Shown: positions 33,827 to 45,935 of the stretch, one piece after another
How the letters are laid out: each line of letters starts with the position of its first letter
How positions within the stretch are numbered: position 1 is the first letter of the stretch
Origin: Saururus chinensis
Taxonomy: Eukaryota; Streptophyta; Magnoliopsida; Piperales; Saururaceae
Length of the DNA stretch: 64,000 bases
NCBI GenBank assembly: GCA_035235625.1
Contig: CP141149.1
Coordinates: 8,090,893 to 8,154,892 of the forward strand
Direction of reading: 5' to 3'
Position numbers and translations under genes: made by a program
Notes under the pieces: generated by a model
Told to the model about the DNA's origin: nothing
Databases searched by the model: none
The model's input: only the letters and a program-made list of their open reading frames with translations

Positions 33827-36800
33827 TTACATATTATCTTCTACATCAATCATATCATCATCAATGAAATTCAAAGCTTTATCATCTAATCTCATATTGG
33901 CATTAGCTGCATGTGAATCAATATCAATCAGAACCATGTCCGATCTATTTAATGGTAATAATTCATCTTCATCAATTTCGTTGTCAAGATTGACAATCCC
34001 ATTAAATGCAACCTACTCATCTTCTTGATAGGCATCTTCAATGTTGATAGGCCTGTCGCCTTCCTCTGCTTCCATGACATCATACATGCCCCTTGGCTTC
34101 AACTTTTGCTCAATTTTCCAATTACCCTGCAATTTAGTGTCCTTCATGTAAAAAACTTGTGTAGCCTAATTTGCTAGAATAAAAGGGTCATCCTTGTAAC
34201 CACATGTCATATGTATTAATGACTGTAAAGTGGGCATCTGTGTGAATTCCTTATTTTTTTCCTGTATTCCACCATTCGCATTTGAAAAGAAAAACCCGAA
34301 ACTGAAACAAGTAGTGTAACTCAATAATGTCTGTCAAGACACCATAGAATTCTATAGGTTTTCCATTGTGCTCCCTGCTAACAATGACATCACTATTTTG
34401 TGTGCGATGATTTTTTTCACCCTTTTTGTGTGGAACCTCATACCATTCACGATGCAACCTGTATATCTTATTATTCGTTGATCGGGATCACATGCTAATG
34501 CATACATTTAATCATTGGTAGTTGACTGACCTTGACAGTGTAGGAGTTCTATCTATGGGAAAAAAATTGATAAACCAAAAGTTCTAAAATAAAAAATTCA
34601 TGTATTATCATAATAAGGTATATTATATAAATTTGTATGCCCACTTACACGTTTCGCAAACCAATCACTAAATTGTTTTTCTTGCCTATGTTGCAAATTT
34701 TGAGAATTTTCGCGCATTAGGTTTATCTTGAGCTCACTACATACAGATATTAGAATTATATATTACAAATATTAAATTCACATAGGCAGTTTTAGTTGTA
34801 AATGTAAATATAAGTTTACTTACCAAAAATAATTCTCTATTTTGGTACAATTATTTAACACATAATATCAAGTCTTAGTGAGCTCTGCTAGGTTGAGCTT
34901 GTGAAAAGTGTCAAATCCTAAAGGTCGAACATTTTGTCCAAACACAAAATGTCTGGTGCATGTTTGGCCTTCACATCCATCATGGTTATGATGTTCATGA
35001 TTAAATCTAGTCTCAATACCCTCAAGATACATGGAACAAAAGGTGAGACATTTTTTGTCGATGTAAGCTTCAGCTATCAAACTCTCTGGACTTGCTTTGT
35101 TATGCACATATTGTTTTAGAGTATGGAGGAACCTGTTATAATGTGTTAAACATAGAATTAATTGATAAAAAAAATCAAAATATATTCTAACCTTTCAATT
35201 GGGTACATCCACCGATACTACACAGGCCCACCTATTATCGCTTCATAAGATAAATGAACTGCTAAATGGACCATAACATCAAAGAATGATGGTGGAAATA
35301 CTCGCTCTAGCTTGCATAATATAAAGACGATTTCTTTGTCAAGAGTCTCCAATACTTTCAATTGTAGTGTCTTACTACACAACTCTTTAAAGAAGAACCC
35401 CAACTCAGTCAAAGGCATTGACACTTATTCAAATATCCACGCATTGCAACTGGGAGGAGTCTTTGTAAAAATACATGAAAATTGTGACTTTTCATTCCCA
35501 ATATCTTGTAGTCATTATCATGAACGCAATGAGATATATTAGATGCATATGCATCTGGAAATTTAACTAACTTCATCCACTCATAAAAGCGACATTTTTC
35601 ATCCTTGGACGATGTATAGCATGCAGGTGACATCACATGCTTATCACCAATTTTCCTCATGTGTAACTCTGGCCTTAAGCCCATATCAGCCAAGTCTAAG
35701 TGGGCATTTATGTTATCTTTTGTTTTCTCCGAGTTGAATAGTGTTCCAATAATATTATCACAAATGTTCTTCTCAATGTGCATAACATCCAAATTGTGAT
35801 ACAGTTTGAGTGTTCTCTAATAGGGTAATTCAAAGAATATACTCTTTTTTGTCCAATTTAACTCCCCCTCAATACATTTCCTTTTCTTGTTGTTTGGTCC
35901 CTTCCCAAATACAACTTGTCTCACATTTTCCAACTGCGACAACAAGTCATCTCTAGACAATTGTAACGGCTTTGACCTCAATTCTAACTTCCCATTATAT
36001 CTCTCCTTATACCGAAATCGTAACTAGTACTTGTGTGGTAAGAAACGACGATGTCCCATGTAAGATGTCTTTCTACCATGCTTCAATCTTTCATAGCTAA
36101 AAACTTGATCGTTTATAATTAAACCCTTTGCAAATGTACAAGGTAATTGTACTAAGATAAGTATTGAAGGGTTGTCAAACCTCAGGGATGGATAAATTAT
36201 TACTAAATCTAAGAGAGGAATTTGTTGATTAAAAACTATGAATAACTTAAAATTAAAATTAAGCAAAAGAAATAATAACTAAATTAAAAGCAAAAGATTA
36301 ATATGATGGAATTTATTTAGGAAATTGAATCTACTATAGAACCATAACAATTTCTTAACTTTTAATCTAAATCTAGTGTGAATATGAACAAGTATTCTCA
36401 GCTATAAGCTAGAATTACTTCAAAAATAATCATTAATTAAATTCATGGCATGAACTATCTTCGACAATAGCACGAATCACGAATCATCTACACTAAACTA
36501 GCTATAGGCATGACTCGTCTAATCTTAGTATAACTTATTCAATTCATTGATTACCTGAACATTAAAACTATTGCATGACCATCTCATCTAAATCATAGAA
36601 ATTAGAATCGATAAAAATAACAAAACCACATCAATCAATCATCTATAAGACAATAAATCAACATAGACTTGAATAAACATTAAAAGCTCTTCTATTAAAA
36701 AGAAAATCTTTATCATACAATTGTCATCATTCACAACTAAGATCTAAATTAAAAAGAAAAAAAATTGAAACTTATCTATAGCTTCATCAACTTATAAGTA

Positions 36801-38832
36801 AAAGAAAAGTCTAGCCTTCCATTGTAGAAGGAAGCTCTTGAATCTCCATTAAAAGCTTTGAGTTCTCTTCCATCTTCTTCTTCTTTTTTCTCTTTAGAAA
36901 ATCTACTAGAATCCCTCAATTTCGAACCAAATATGTCTTTATGTAAGCTTAAGAGCCGTAGGAAGAAGTTTAATATAAAAAGGATTGAAAATTAGCTTAA
37001 ACGAGGAAACTGCGCATTATCCCGATCGATCGCCCTACATGCCCGTTCGATCGCTTGTATTGAATCTTTCTCCAAAATCATATTTAGCCGTTTGATTCAC
37101 CAAACGCCCCGTTCGATCGGCTACACTATTTCTGTAATCTAAACAGTTTTTATGGACAATCCATATTATTTTTCAACTTGTTTATAACTCTGAAAAGTTA
37201 TCCAAATCACTTTAAAGCATGTCAAGACTATTTTGAATTATTCCAAACATCGCCCAAGTACCTCGATAAGCGCACTTTACCTACAAAACATAAAATATCA
37301 TATTTTAGACATGTAGAATGTAATTAAAAGCCCAACTTGATTTAAATACATGCCTAAAATACTAATAACTTTTAAAATTAATTAATAATCAAACTAAAAT
37401 ATTAATAACTATCTTAATCTAAATAAATCATAACTAATACTAAATTAACCTAATCTATACTAGTAAATAAGGTAAAAAGGTATATAAAATAGATATATAT
37501 TTCATACTTATCAAGCTAGCATTTTTATTGCAACCTAGACATGCCAAAAAACCCTTAGTGCTCCATCCAAACAAGTTTTCATAAGCGGGGAAGTCATTTA
37601 TAGTCCACATCATTGCTGCATGCATTTTGAATTTTTTATTTGCCACCACATCATATGTCTCAATCCCAGTTTCCCACAACTCTTTTAACTTGTCTATGAG
37701 TGGCTGCAAATATACATTAATGTCATTTCCTGGAGCTTTAGGCCCAAGAATAAGCAATGACATGAAAATGAATGGATCTTTCATGCATTTCCAAAGAGGC
37801 AAATTATAAGGCTTGAGCATTATAGGCCACATGCTATATGAATTCATCATATTACAAAAGGGATTAAAGCCATCTATTGCCAAAGCAAGTCTCACATTGC
37901 AAGGATCACGGGCAAACCACTCATGCTCCTTGTCAAATTCCTCCCAAGCTTTAGAATCTGCTGGATGCCTAGATACATCTTTTTCAATAACTTGCTTATC
38001 TTTGTGCCATCTCATATCTACAACCATCTTTCTTGACATAAATAGTCTTAGCAACATAGGTTTTAAAGAAAAATACCTAAGTACCTTAAGAGGAATTTTC
38101 TTATATTTTTCTGTCCTTTCTTTGACATGTGGGACAATCTTGTCTTTTTTCATTCTCTTACCAAAATAGTACACAATCATTTATCCATGCATGGATTGAG
38201 ATATATCCCATTCCTAAGTCTCGCATTAACTTCTTTGCTTCATAATACGAGGTCAGCAAAGTCTCCCCATCCAACATTGCATTTTTAATCAACTCAATGT
38301 TCATATTGAATGATTTGTTACTCCAACCATTAATTGTCTTTATATAAAGCAACTTAACAAGAAAATTCAACTTGGAGGTTTTCGCACAACCTGGATAAAG
38401 TGGACACTTTGCATCATTCAATTGTCTACCAAATTCACCTAAATCACCACTTTCAAGATCATTAGAATCACTTATGTTAGCATTTTCCCTTTGGGCAACA
38501 TTTGAGGCATGGACATCAACACTAGTTCTGACCCATATGTCTTGTAACATTTCTTGCATCCCATCAACAGGTTCATCATTAATAATGTTGCTAAAACCAC
38601 CCTTCGTTGAAGACATAGGTTCTCCATGATGCTCCCAATGAGTATAATAGATGTTCATTCCCTTGACTAACAAATGTTCTTCAACCTCACTGATATGTTT
38701 ATAGTATCTATTAACGCATTTCCTATATGGACACTTGCATCTATTAGCACTATCTGTATGTGGGCTTGCCATATTAATAAACTTTTTAATTCCTTCAATG
38801 TATGACAACGAATACCTATTTGGTAGAAGCAT
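33827..38832 (-). pseudogene. Tnp2-type transposase gene of CACTA-2, interrupted
   Basis: Domains in order: transposase-associated zinc-finger domain (CKCPYRKCVNRYYKHISEVE, HLLVKGMNIYYTHWEHHGE, 38750-38610); Tnp2 core (LRYFSLKPMLLRLFMSRKM, MRWHKDK, HPADSKAW, FARDPCNVRLALAIDGFNPF, SMWPIMLKPYNLPLWKCMK, GPKAPGNDINVYLQPLIDKL, WTINDFPAYENLFGWSTKG; 38160-37530) continuing at 36100-35420 (YMGHRRFLP, MHIEKNICDNIIGTLFNSE); DUF4218 (35420-34870: FPPSFFDVMVHLAVHL, EAYIDKKCLTFCSMYLEG); DUF4216 (34457-34255: FYGVLTDIIELHY). An acidic tail reaches the stop at 33827. Tnp2 is the catalytic transposase of En/Spm elements. A 1.4-kb insert splits the core at CNKNA/FSYERLK and further stops occur, so it is not functional as it stands. 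Upstream of 38832 the usual start reads IDKSWM with ATA in place of ATG. Confidence 0.85.
36104..37515. mobile_element. Unclassified 1.4-kb insert in the Tnp2 gene
   Basis: It separates two parts of the Tnp2 core that are adjacent in the family. The ends are short inverted CTTGAT...ATCAAG; I see no clear target duplication. Inside are CTCAGGGATGGAT near the left end, a C/T-rich stretch (36830-36930) and a TCGATCG-rich patch (37020-37140). No coding region. Class unknown: a non-autonomous LTR-type or other repeat. Confidence 0.55.
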
Positions 38833-39380
38833 CCAACTTTTATCTATAGCAGTCTACAATTAGCCAACTAAATCATAACTAAAGATAATCATAAATATTT
38901 TTCATGACATAGGAGTTTCAAAAACAAGAAATAGGAAGATGAAAAAAAATTACCTATGCTCCATTTCCCTAGGATGTTTGTCCTCTTCCCTATGTATAGC
39001 AAATGTATCAAAGAAGCGTTCCTCCTCATTTAGACCACCCAAATGTACCTTATCCATCACTATATCTACTAAAGTACCTTCATACATATAAAAAGCAGGC
39101 ATTTGAATTTTTAACATTTTAAAAAATACCATTACTACAAATCCACAATAAAGGATTAAAAAGAAAAGAAATTTAGGGTGGCAATTAGTGTGGGAATACA
39201 TATGAAATTAGTGTAGATTTTTGGCTACATTAATTGCTTCTTATTATGTGTTTTGCCGAATATGACCATCAATATGGGATGAGGGGAGTAGTTATTAATT
39301 GCTTCTTATCTTGTGCGATGAAGTTTCTAAACTCCATGGCACACCTAGTAGAACCTCTTCAGAGTAGAAAATTTTCAAGG
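38833..39380. other. Region upstream of Tnp2
   Basis: Probable 5' region of the transposase gene. A minus-strand open stretch (39201-38950, with AFYMYEGTLVDIVMDKVHLG and EERFFDTFAIHREEDKHP) is unassigned; it may be a leader exon or another captured piece. Confidence 0.35.
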
Positions 39381-39659
39381 TTCCAGTTAAGCTACACAGA
39401 AGTGGAAGATAGACCCAATGGAGCAGAAAATTGGCAGCCCAGGTTTGCAGGTCACCATAATCTTCAGGAAAGGGAAGAATCATTTTATGCCCACGACCAA
39501 AAGATAAATTGTGGTTTTGTTAAAGGTCCACAAGGCTATTCAAGTACAGGATTTGACATGGCAGAGGATGATGTTAGGTATATGAAGAGCTGCCATATAG
39601 CTGTATCATATTGCATATTTGGAAACTCGGATAATTTGAGATCACCAATAAATAAAGCG
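39381..39659 (+). pseudogene. Captured MUCI70-like (DUF616) exon
   Basis: Reads RFAGHHNLQEREESFYAHDQ, KINCGFVKGPQGYSSTGFDM, then CHIAVSYCIFGNSDNLRSP, and ends at a donor AAAGCG|GTATGG (39659/39660). This is the start of the DUF616 (PF04765) domain of plant Golgi proteins such as MUCI70 and TOD1, proposed glycosyltransferases of cell wall polysaccharide synthesis. Only one exon is present. It runs opposite to the transposase genes and converges on the ABCG fragment 90 bp away. Confidence 0.85.
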
Positions 39660-39748
39660 GTATGGTTATAGTGCAGTTTAATTAGTAAGTAACTGGTTAT
39701 TTTAAGCTACTTTTGGATTTAACCTTAGAAATTGAACTATATACATAC

Positions 39749-40054
39749 CAGTTGGGCTGGACTTGGTTCAAGCAAGATAGCAAATAAATAGGCTATACCA
39801 GTCACACAGTATACAAGGCAAACTAAAACAATGTAATTATCTGTAAAGGAAGATCTTGGGTTGTTGAAAAAATAGAACATCGAAAGATAGACCAGGGGCT
39901 TGATAAGTGTATTAAATTGGTCACCTGTATCCTTTGAGAGGAAATAAGCTAAAGGACTAATGCCAGAAGCAGTTTCACGCCAATACTGCAATTTGTCTAC
40001 AGAAAAAGATCTCAAAGCTGCAATCATGCACAAAAGAGCTGCATAGGATGAAAG
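39749..40054 (-). pseudogene. Captured ABCG transporter exon (half-size, ABCG24/28-like)
   Basis: Reads [80 protein letters not shown], with acceptor CTGACCAG before 40054 and donor CTG|GTATGT after 39749. It covers part of the membrane domain of the plant half-size ABC transporter group around ABCG24 and ABCG28. The ATPase domain is missing. A captured fragment inside CACTA-2. Confidence 0.85.
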
Positions 40055-40072
40055 CTGGTCAGAGTGAAACAA

Positions 40073-42870
40073 TCGGTGTTAAGATTGACAAATTATATAC
40101 CATAATAGTTCAAGTGGGCAACCATACTGGTTGTGCCCCTTCACAGAAATTTCTCAGCATTTATTCTCAACCTATTTACTAGAATGTAAATATATAACAG
40201 TTAAAATGGACACCCGCACCAGTCATTCCCCTTCTATGAAATTGTCCTCAACATATTCATTAGAATGAAAGTTTCTATCACCTATAGCCTGTGATCACCA
40301 ACTCTACTCAAACTGACTCATCTACAGGTTAGATGCAATAACATAGCATCCAACAGTCGGACCTTTTTCTTCCAAGAGGACTGATCATCTAATTCTACAA
40401 AAATTCGCTGCAAAAATGCCTCTTTATAATAAACAATCCACACACAAAACGATGCAGACCAAGACTTCAATTAGATGAAGACTGATGGGTCCCTTCGACG
40501 GCTCAAACCTCACCCCAAACCAATCTATGCCTTCAACTAAATAATTATACGCTTGGACCCTTGTCCACAGCACCTTCTTTCCAAAAAAAAGGAAAATGAT
40601 AATGATGTTATTTGCACAAGATAGCAACTCAGTTCAACCTAGTTATCTAAGTTTCTCAGGAATTCAGTTTTGATTCGTAGTCCAGTTGCAATAAATGCAG
40701 ATGATGTTTGCATTTCAATAAGAACTCTAGGAAGTCTCCGTTGAGATCTCAGTATCATTTGTTTTTAAAAGAATAAAGTGATAAATACATATTCCAGACC
40801 TTAAAGCAATTTGCAGCCATCATTTGTTTTCTCCTTTAAGTATAATATATATCTTAACTTGTAAAAAAACAGCACCAATGAGACAATTGAGGTAGACCGA
40901 CTGTCATACTATATATGTGTATCACATTTTTACATGACAGCATCTCCACTATCAAAAACAGGCATACTTGTAGATTAAAGTACCTCCATGTTTTTAATAA
41001 CTTTCTTCAAATGTGAATCTTTCAATTTCTTGACAGAAAAATGCATTACCTAATACAAAAGAGTAAATGGTATAGTGATAACCAGAATTTCCACAAAGAC
41101 CTGTTTGAGTCTATAGCTTAAGGCCGTGAGACGAGCATTATTATTTAGTGGTCGGAAACCAAAATTGACTCTGAGAATAAATTTCTGACCTTGAAGAATT
41201 TCTGGACTTTGAAGAAATTTGGGCTATGAGAAAACTTGGACGCTTAAAGGATATATGACTGGTTTTCTGGCCAATATAGGATATAAAATGAAGATTTAGA
41301 TTCTACTAATTGAAAAATGAAGATTGAAGACAAAATTTCATGAAAAGTATCAAATTAAAAATAAAAAAAAATGTACAAGAAAACGCAGTCTACTGCAGCT
41401 TCGTCATGGGATTCCCTGTTTTCTGGCCGACGTGAAGAAATCCCTCCGCGGCGTGTGACTCCTCTTCATCGTAGGATTCCCAATCTTAGTTAGGGTTATA
41501 TTTTATTCCACGCAATTCTTAAGGATACCATTGCTTAGCGTATCTATTTTCAGTAGATGAGTTGAGTCACAAAACGCAGGAGTGAGAGCTGGTTTTTTTT
41601 AGCAGGTTTATTTTAGGCTTTATTAAGAAAATTTTGAAGGAGCAATTCTACATGGGCCCATGCATTATTATATTAAAATTTACCTTTTTAATTAAAATCT
41701 AATGCTTTTAATGCTGAGCTAATTGTAATATAAATAAGCACAGATCATCTAGGGTCATATATGATATGAGTCTTTATGGTTAATATTTAACCAAAATTAA
41801 CACTCTAAGATAGCTTATTGTTATATTTTATATTAACTACTTTAACCAAGTTCTCTGTTTAAAGAGATTCAACTTGCACATAGGCCCATGCATCATAAGT
41901 GGTCACATCAAAATCTGAAAACATAATTAAGTGTATGCGCAATTGCTTGAGCCCAAGCTTTGTAGCCCAGCAAATTTAGATTCAATGATGCATATTACTT
42001 TAAGACTTGAGTAAACGTAGTACAACTGATCAGAGCCTAGGGCACTCATCTAAACTTTTTTTTACCAAAATTTTATGTTTTTAATATAAAATTTTATCAA
42101 TAAAATTTATATGGTTAATAGATAAATTTTATAAATTTGTATTTATTTTGGTAATTAGTTGATTAAATTTTAAAAATTAAAATCTAACTTGATCCTGACC
42201 GAATCGTACAAGCCATACTTTATACATCCACCCAATTCTCATCCATACAATTCATATATAGTTGCACATAAGCCCATGCATCATAAGTTGTCACATCAAA
42301 ATTTTACAACATAATTAAGTGTACTGCATGTATGAACTCATGCTTTATGGGTTGTTTGATCTAAGGTCTGACGATACAAATGTTTTATTTTGATAATTAT
42401 ATTTGCTCACAAAATTTTTACAAGTTAATGGTAAAATTAAAAAATTATTTAAACTTTTTTTGTATTTATTTCCATAATAAAGTTATTTTTAAGTTTTCTA
42501 AATATTTAAATTAGGTCATGTGTAGGTATGCATGGATCATGCTGAAGTTACTACATCTAAAAAAAAACATATTAAGGCTCAGATAAACCAACCCGAGCTT
42601 GAAGACACAACATATGTCAGGCTGGGTTAGGTCCAATAGATTCGGTTTATATCTCAAGTCAAGTCCTGCAAAACTCGACCTAACCCGACTTGAGATGTAG
42701 CTCTAGTGTTGTACAGTATTAAAACTCGGACCGAATATGATACTAATAGCATAATTCCTACCCCAACCCAATGTAGCCCGTTTAGAAAAATATATATATT
42801 TTAGAATTTAATATACTATTTAGTATAATATTAAGAGATAAATTGGAATACATCTTGGTGGCTTTTCATA
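40073..42870. other. CACTA-2 interior, no recognised gene
   Basis: Mostly AT-rich. 40085-40280 holds a diverged local duplication (GTGCCCCTTCACAGAAATT and TTCCCCTTCTATGAAATTG). 41390-41480 is a GC-rich patch with GGCCGACGTGAAGAAATCCC, possibly part of another captured first exon. 42590-42790 has AACCCGA/TCGGGTT-like phrases, a decayed MITE of the kind seen at 17.6-18.8 kb. Confidence 0.4.
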
Positions 42871-42879
42871 ATTCATATT

Positions 42880-44095
42880 GTTTATTACTAGTTATTATGT
42901 TTTCAAGAAAGAGAAACAATGTCAAATGTACGTATGACATTGATCATCATAGCTTTGTAAAATTCATTATCAAGCGGGACATGATATTCCTCTGATGGGA
43001 GTCTAGACTTTGAGGCAATTGTCTGAGCAATTTTCTAAAAAATTAGTCTTTAGTAACGTGTTATAACACATGACTAGTTGAAAGGGTATAATGAACGACA
43101 AATTAGTTTCACTATGGTCATAAATAGAATAAGTTGTAAGACTAAATATTAATTACCATATTAGAAATGTTTTTTATTATATTTATGTAATTTAATAGTA
43201 CTAGCAAATAGTAATTTTTTACACTAAAAATAAATTATTATATAATATAATAAATAATTATTAATGAATTTTATTAAATAATATAATAATTATGTATTTC
43301 TTATTTTATATTAATTATTATAATTTTAATATATAGATAATTAAAATTAATAATAATTTGATACTATTTATTACTACTTTATCATCATCTTTTAAGAGAG
43401 AAATAATATTATCAATGCATGATGAAGAGGAATATCATCAATGTTTTTCATTATTCAAATTATTTAATTTAGAAGCAAAAACAATATAATATTCCACTAA
43501 CGGGAGTCGAGAGACATGTAGGCAATTGTCTAATCATGTTAAAACACACTGGTTGAAAGGGTTACAACCAACGATTAATAACACTACGGTCCTAAATAAA
43601 TGAATAAGTTAAAAGCTTTTATGTTAACGTAGTAGTAATGTTTTTCATGATATTTATATCGATATAATTTAATAGTACTAGTAAATAGTTAATTTTTTAA
43701 AATAAATAAATTTATTATATAATATAATAAATAATTATTGATTTTTTTTATATAATGCATGATATTCTTTTTACATATATAAGTTGATACATATCCAATT
43801 GCATGTCTAGCCGATATAAAAAACTAGCTAGCCTGTATTTATTGTTATAAGACATATATACTTTAGATAGGCAAATTATTATTAATGACAATTAATACCA
43901 CATGCACTAGTCTAAAGGGCAAATTATTACCAAAGATAATTAACATACAACACTATGGTCCTAAATAGATAAATAAGTTACAAGCCTTCATGTTACTGTA
44001 GTAGTAATATTTTTCATAATATTTATATAAATTAATAATATATATATATATTCATAATATATATTTATCTATTTTTCATATAAATAGATAAATAA
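42880..44095. repeat. Tandem repeat of the CACTA family, inverted relative to 9.86-11.57 kb
   Basis: Read on the minus strand, units contain AGACAATTGCCT, AAAGACTAA, AACATTACTA and AATTATGAAATAC-like cores, as in 9856-11565. About two to three copies. It sits between the element interior and the right subterminal array. Confidence 0.75.
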
Positions 44096-44099
44096 GCTA

Positions 44100-44485
44100 G
44101 CTTGTAGCGACGCTTCACAAGAAGCATTGCTACTAATCCAACTTGTAGTGACGCTTCCAGTGAAGCATCGCTACTAAGCCAGCTTTTAGCGACGCTTCAC
44201 AGTGAAGCATCACTACTAATCCAACTTGTAGCGACGCATCACAGAAGCGTCACTACTAAGCCAGCTTTTAGCGATGCTTCAAAGAAAGCATCGCTAATAA
44301 TCTACATTTTTGCGATGGCTAGCTAAAAGCGTCGCGAGAAGTATATTATTAGCGATGTTTCTAGTAAAGAGTCACTACAAGTATAATTTATTCGTGACGC
44401 TTTACAAAGTGTCGCAAATGATAGTTAGTAGCGACGCTTTTAGTAGCGTCGTTAATAAAAGCGTCGCTACTACCCAATTTTGTTG
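44100..44485. repeat. CACTA-2 right subterminal repeats
   Basis: Regular alternation of TAGCGACGCTTC and GAAGCATCGCTACTAA units of about 45 bp, then closer-packed motifs up to the terminus. Confidence 0.9.
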
Positions 44486-44714
44486 TAGTGATTTCAAAGG
44501 CATCTTAGGCTAAAATTCAGAGACTTAATAAACATGGATATATCATAAACTAACACTCAAAAGTTAGGGATTCAATCAGCAAGATTATAACATAAATCAA
44601 AGCTGAGAATCAAGTATTAGATAGACAATAATACTACCTAAACTAGGGCTGAAATTTAGGTATTCTCTCAGCATGATTATAACATAAATCAAGGCTAAGA
44701 ATTTGGTACTAATT

Positions 44715-44945
44715 TGGTCAAAGTAGGCTTCAAACCAGGGACTTAAATAGGCAAAAGTATAGCCTAAACTAAGGCTAAAAACTAGGGAATAAATTGGCCA
44801 AAGTATGGCCTAAACTAAGGTCACAAACCAGGGATTAAATTGACCAAAGTATGACCTAAACTAAGGCTACAAACCAGGGATTAAATTGGCCAAAGTATGG
44901 CCTAAACTAAGGTCAGAAACAGGGAATAAATTTAACAAAGTTTAT
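44715..44945. repeat. 46-bp tandem repeat in the second solo LTR
   Basis: About four to five copies of AAAGTATGGCCTAAACTAAG plus a CAGGGATTAAATTG-like second half. Part of the LTR, right of CACTA-2. Confidence 0.9.
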
Positions 44946-45446
44946 GCCCAAATTGTGAATAATGAGCATGACTAGAATCAAAATCATTCATGCCTAACAT
45001 AAGGCTAAGATAGATGACAAAAATCAGCAACATGGTTGCATTAATTAAGGCTAATCTACTTGACAGAAATCAGAATTATGCATGTACAATTCAGCCATAT
45101 ATATATATATATGAGATAACATCACAATCATTAAAAACTAGTGAAGGCTAATTCATGACATCAAAAAACCCCTTAGAACAAGGCTGAACTATGGCTGAAT
45201 CACATCTATCAAAATCTCATACTTAAGGATGTAAAAAGAAGTACCTACTTGTACCAACTTGTCCCCAAAGCTCTAGTCCTTTCTCCTATACTTCTAAGCC
45301 TTGATTTTAATCCAAAGGAGGCTGATTTGTGCCTTCTAAACTTGCTGGTTATGGTAGTCATTACTGGGAGAAGGAAGAGGATGGAAGATGTTGGAGAGAA
45401 GGGAGGTTGAACCAAGCAAAAAGGAGTGGTCTGCCCCCTCCTAATT

Positions 45447-45457
45447 CCTTTTATAGG
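45447..45457 (+). promoter_or_regulatory. TATA-like box of the second solo LTR
   Basis: CCTTTTATAGG about 660 bp before the LTR's 3' end, matching the box in the first solo LTR. Confidence 0.4.
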
Positions 45458-45720
45458 AACTCCTAGTTCTAGAGTTTTTGGGCCAATGGGAGTCTGACCT
45501 AGTGTGGGTGGACTCCTCTATAAGAGTCATATATTCCCCCCCTTCCTATTAAGATAAGAACATGTAAGAAAGTCCTAAAGGCCTCCCCTTTTCTTATAGA
45601 GTTCACCCCCTAGAAAGTAGGGGCCACCCCCTACACTCTAGGGGCTGCTCCCTCACACCCCTCTTGGGTCTCCTACAAGTCTTGGACTCTTCTTAATTTA
45701 TCATAAACTGAATCCCTTAG

Positions 45721-45935
45721 GACTCCCGACTCCAAATACGATTAGGACTCCCAACTCCTAGAACGAGTAGGACTCCCAACTCCAAGCACGAGTAGGACAT
45801 CCAACTCCTACCATGATTAGGACTTTCAACTCCAAGCATGATTAAGACTTTCAACTCCAAGCACGAGTAGGACTTCCAACTCCAAGCACGAGTAGGAATT
45901 CCAACTCTTAGTACATTTAAGACTTCCAACCAAAG
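45721..45935. repeat. 25-bp tandem repeat in the second solo LTR
   Basis: Eight full copies and a partial one of a unit close to GACTCCCAACTCCAAGCACG plus AGTAG. The unit length leaves a minus-strand frame open with LELGV/LVLGV-like repeats; this is not a gene. Confidence 0.95.

Larger units (their letters stand above)
26883..44490 (-). mobile_element. CACTA-2: 17.6-kb En/Spm transposon carrying host gene fragments
   Basis: The right end is the inverse of CACTACAACAAAATTGGGTA; the left end reads CACTCCAACAAATG, the same terminus with changes. The 3-bp duplication ATT flanks both (26880-26882 and 44491-44493). Subterminal arrays of AGCGACGCTT/AAGCGTCGCT lie at both ends. On the minus strand, in order from the right end, it encodes a Tnp2-type transposase (38832-33827) and a Ptta-type protein (33609-31993). 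Between genes and ends are fragments of at least five host genes: a receptor kinase, Pumilio 23, DNA polymerase epsilon, a MUCI70-like protein and an ABCG transporter. The left terminus differs from CACTA at one base in its first five, which may weaken mobility. Confidence 0.9.

Noticed and set aside
45717-45929. 70-codon minus-strand frame with repeated LELGV/LVLGV
   Set aside because: Product of the 25-bp tandem repeat in the LTR.
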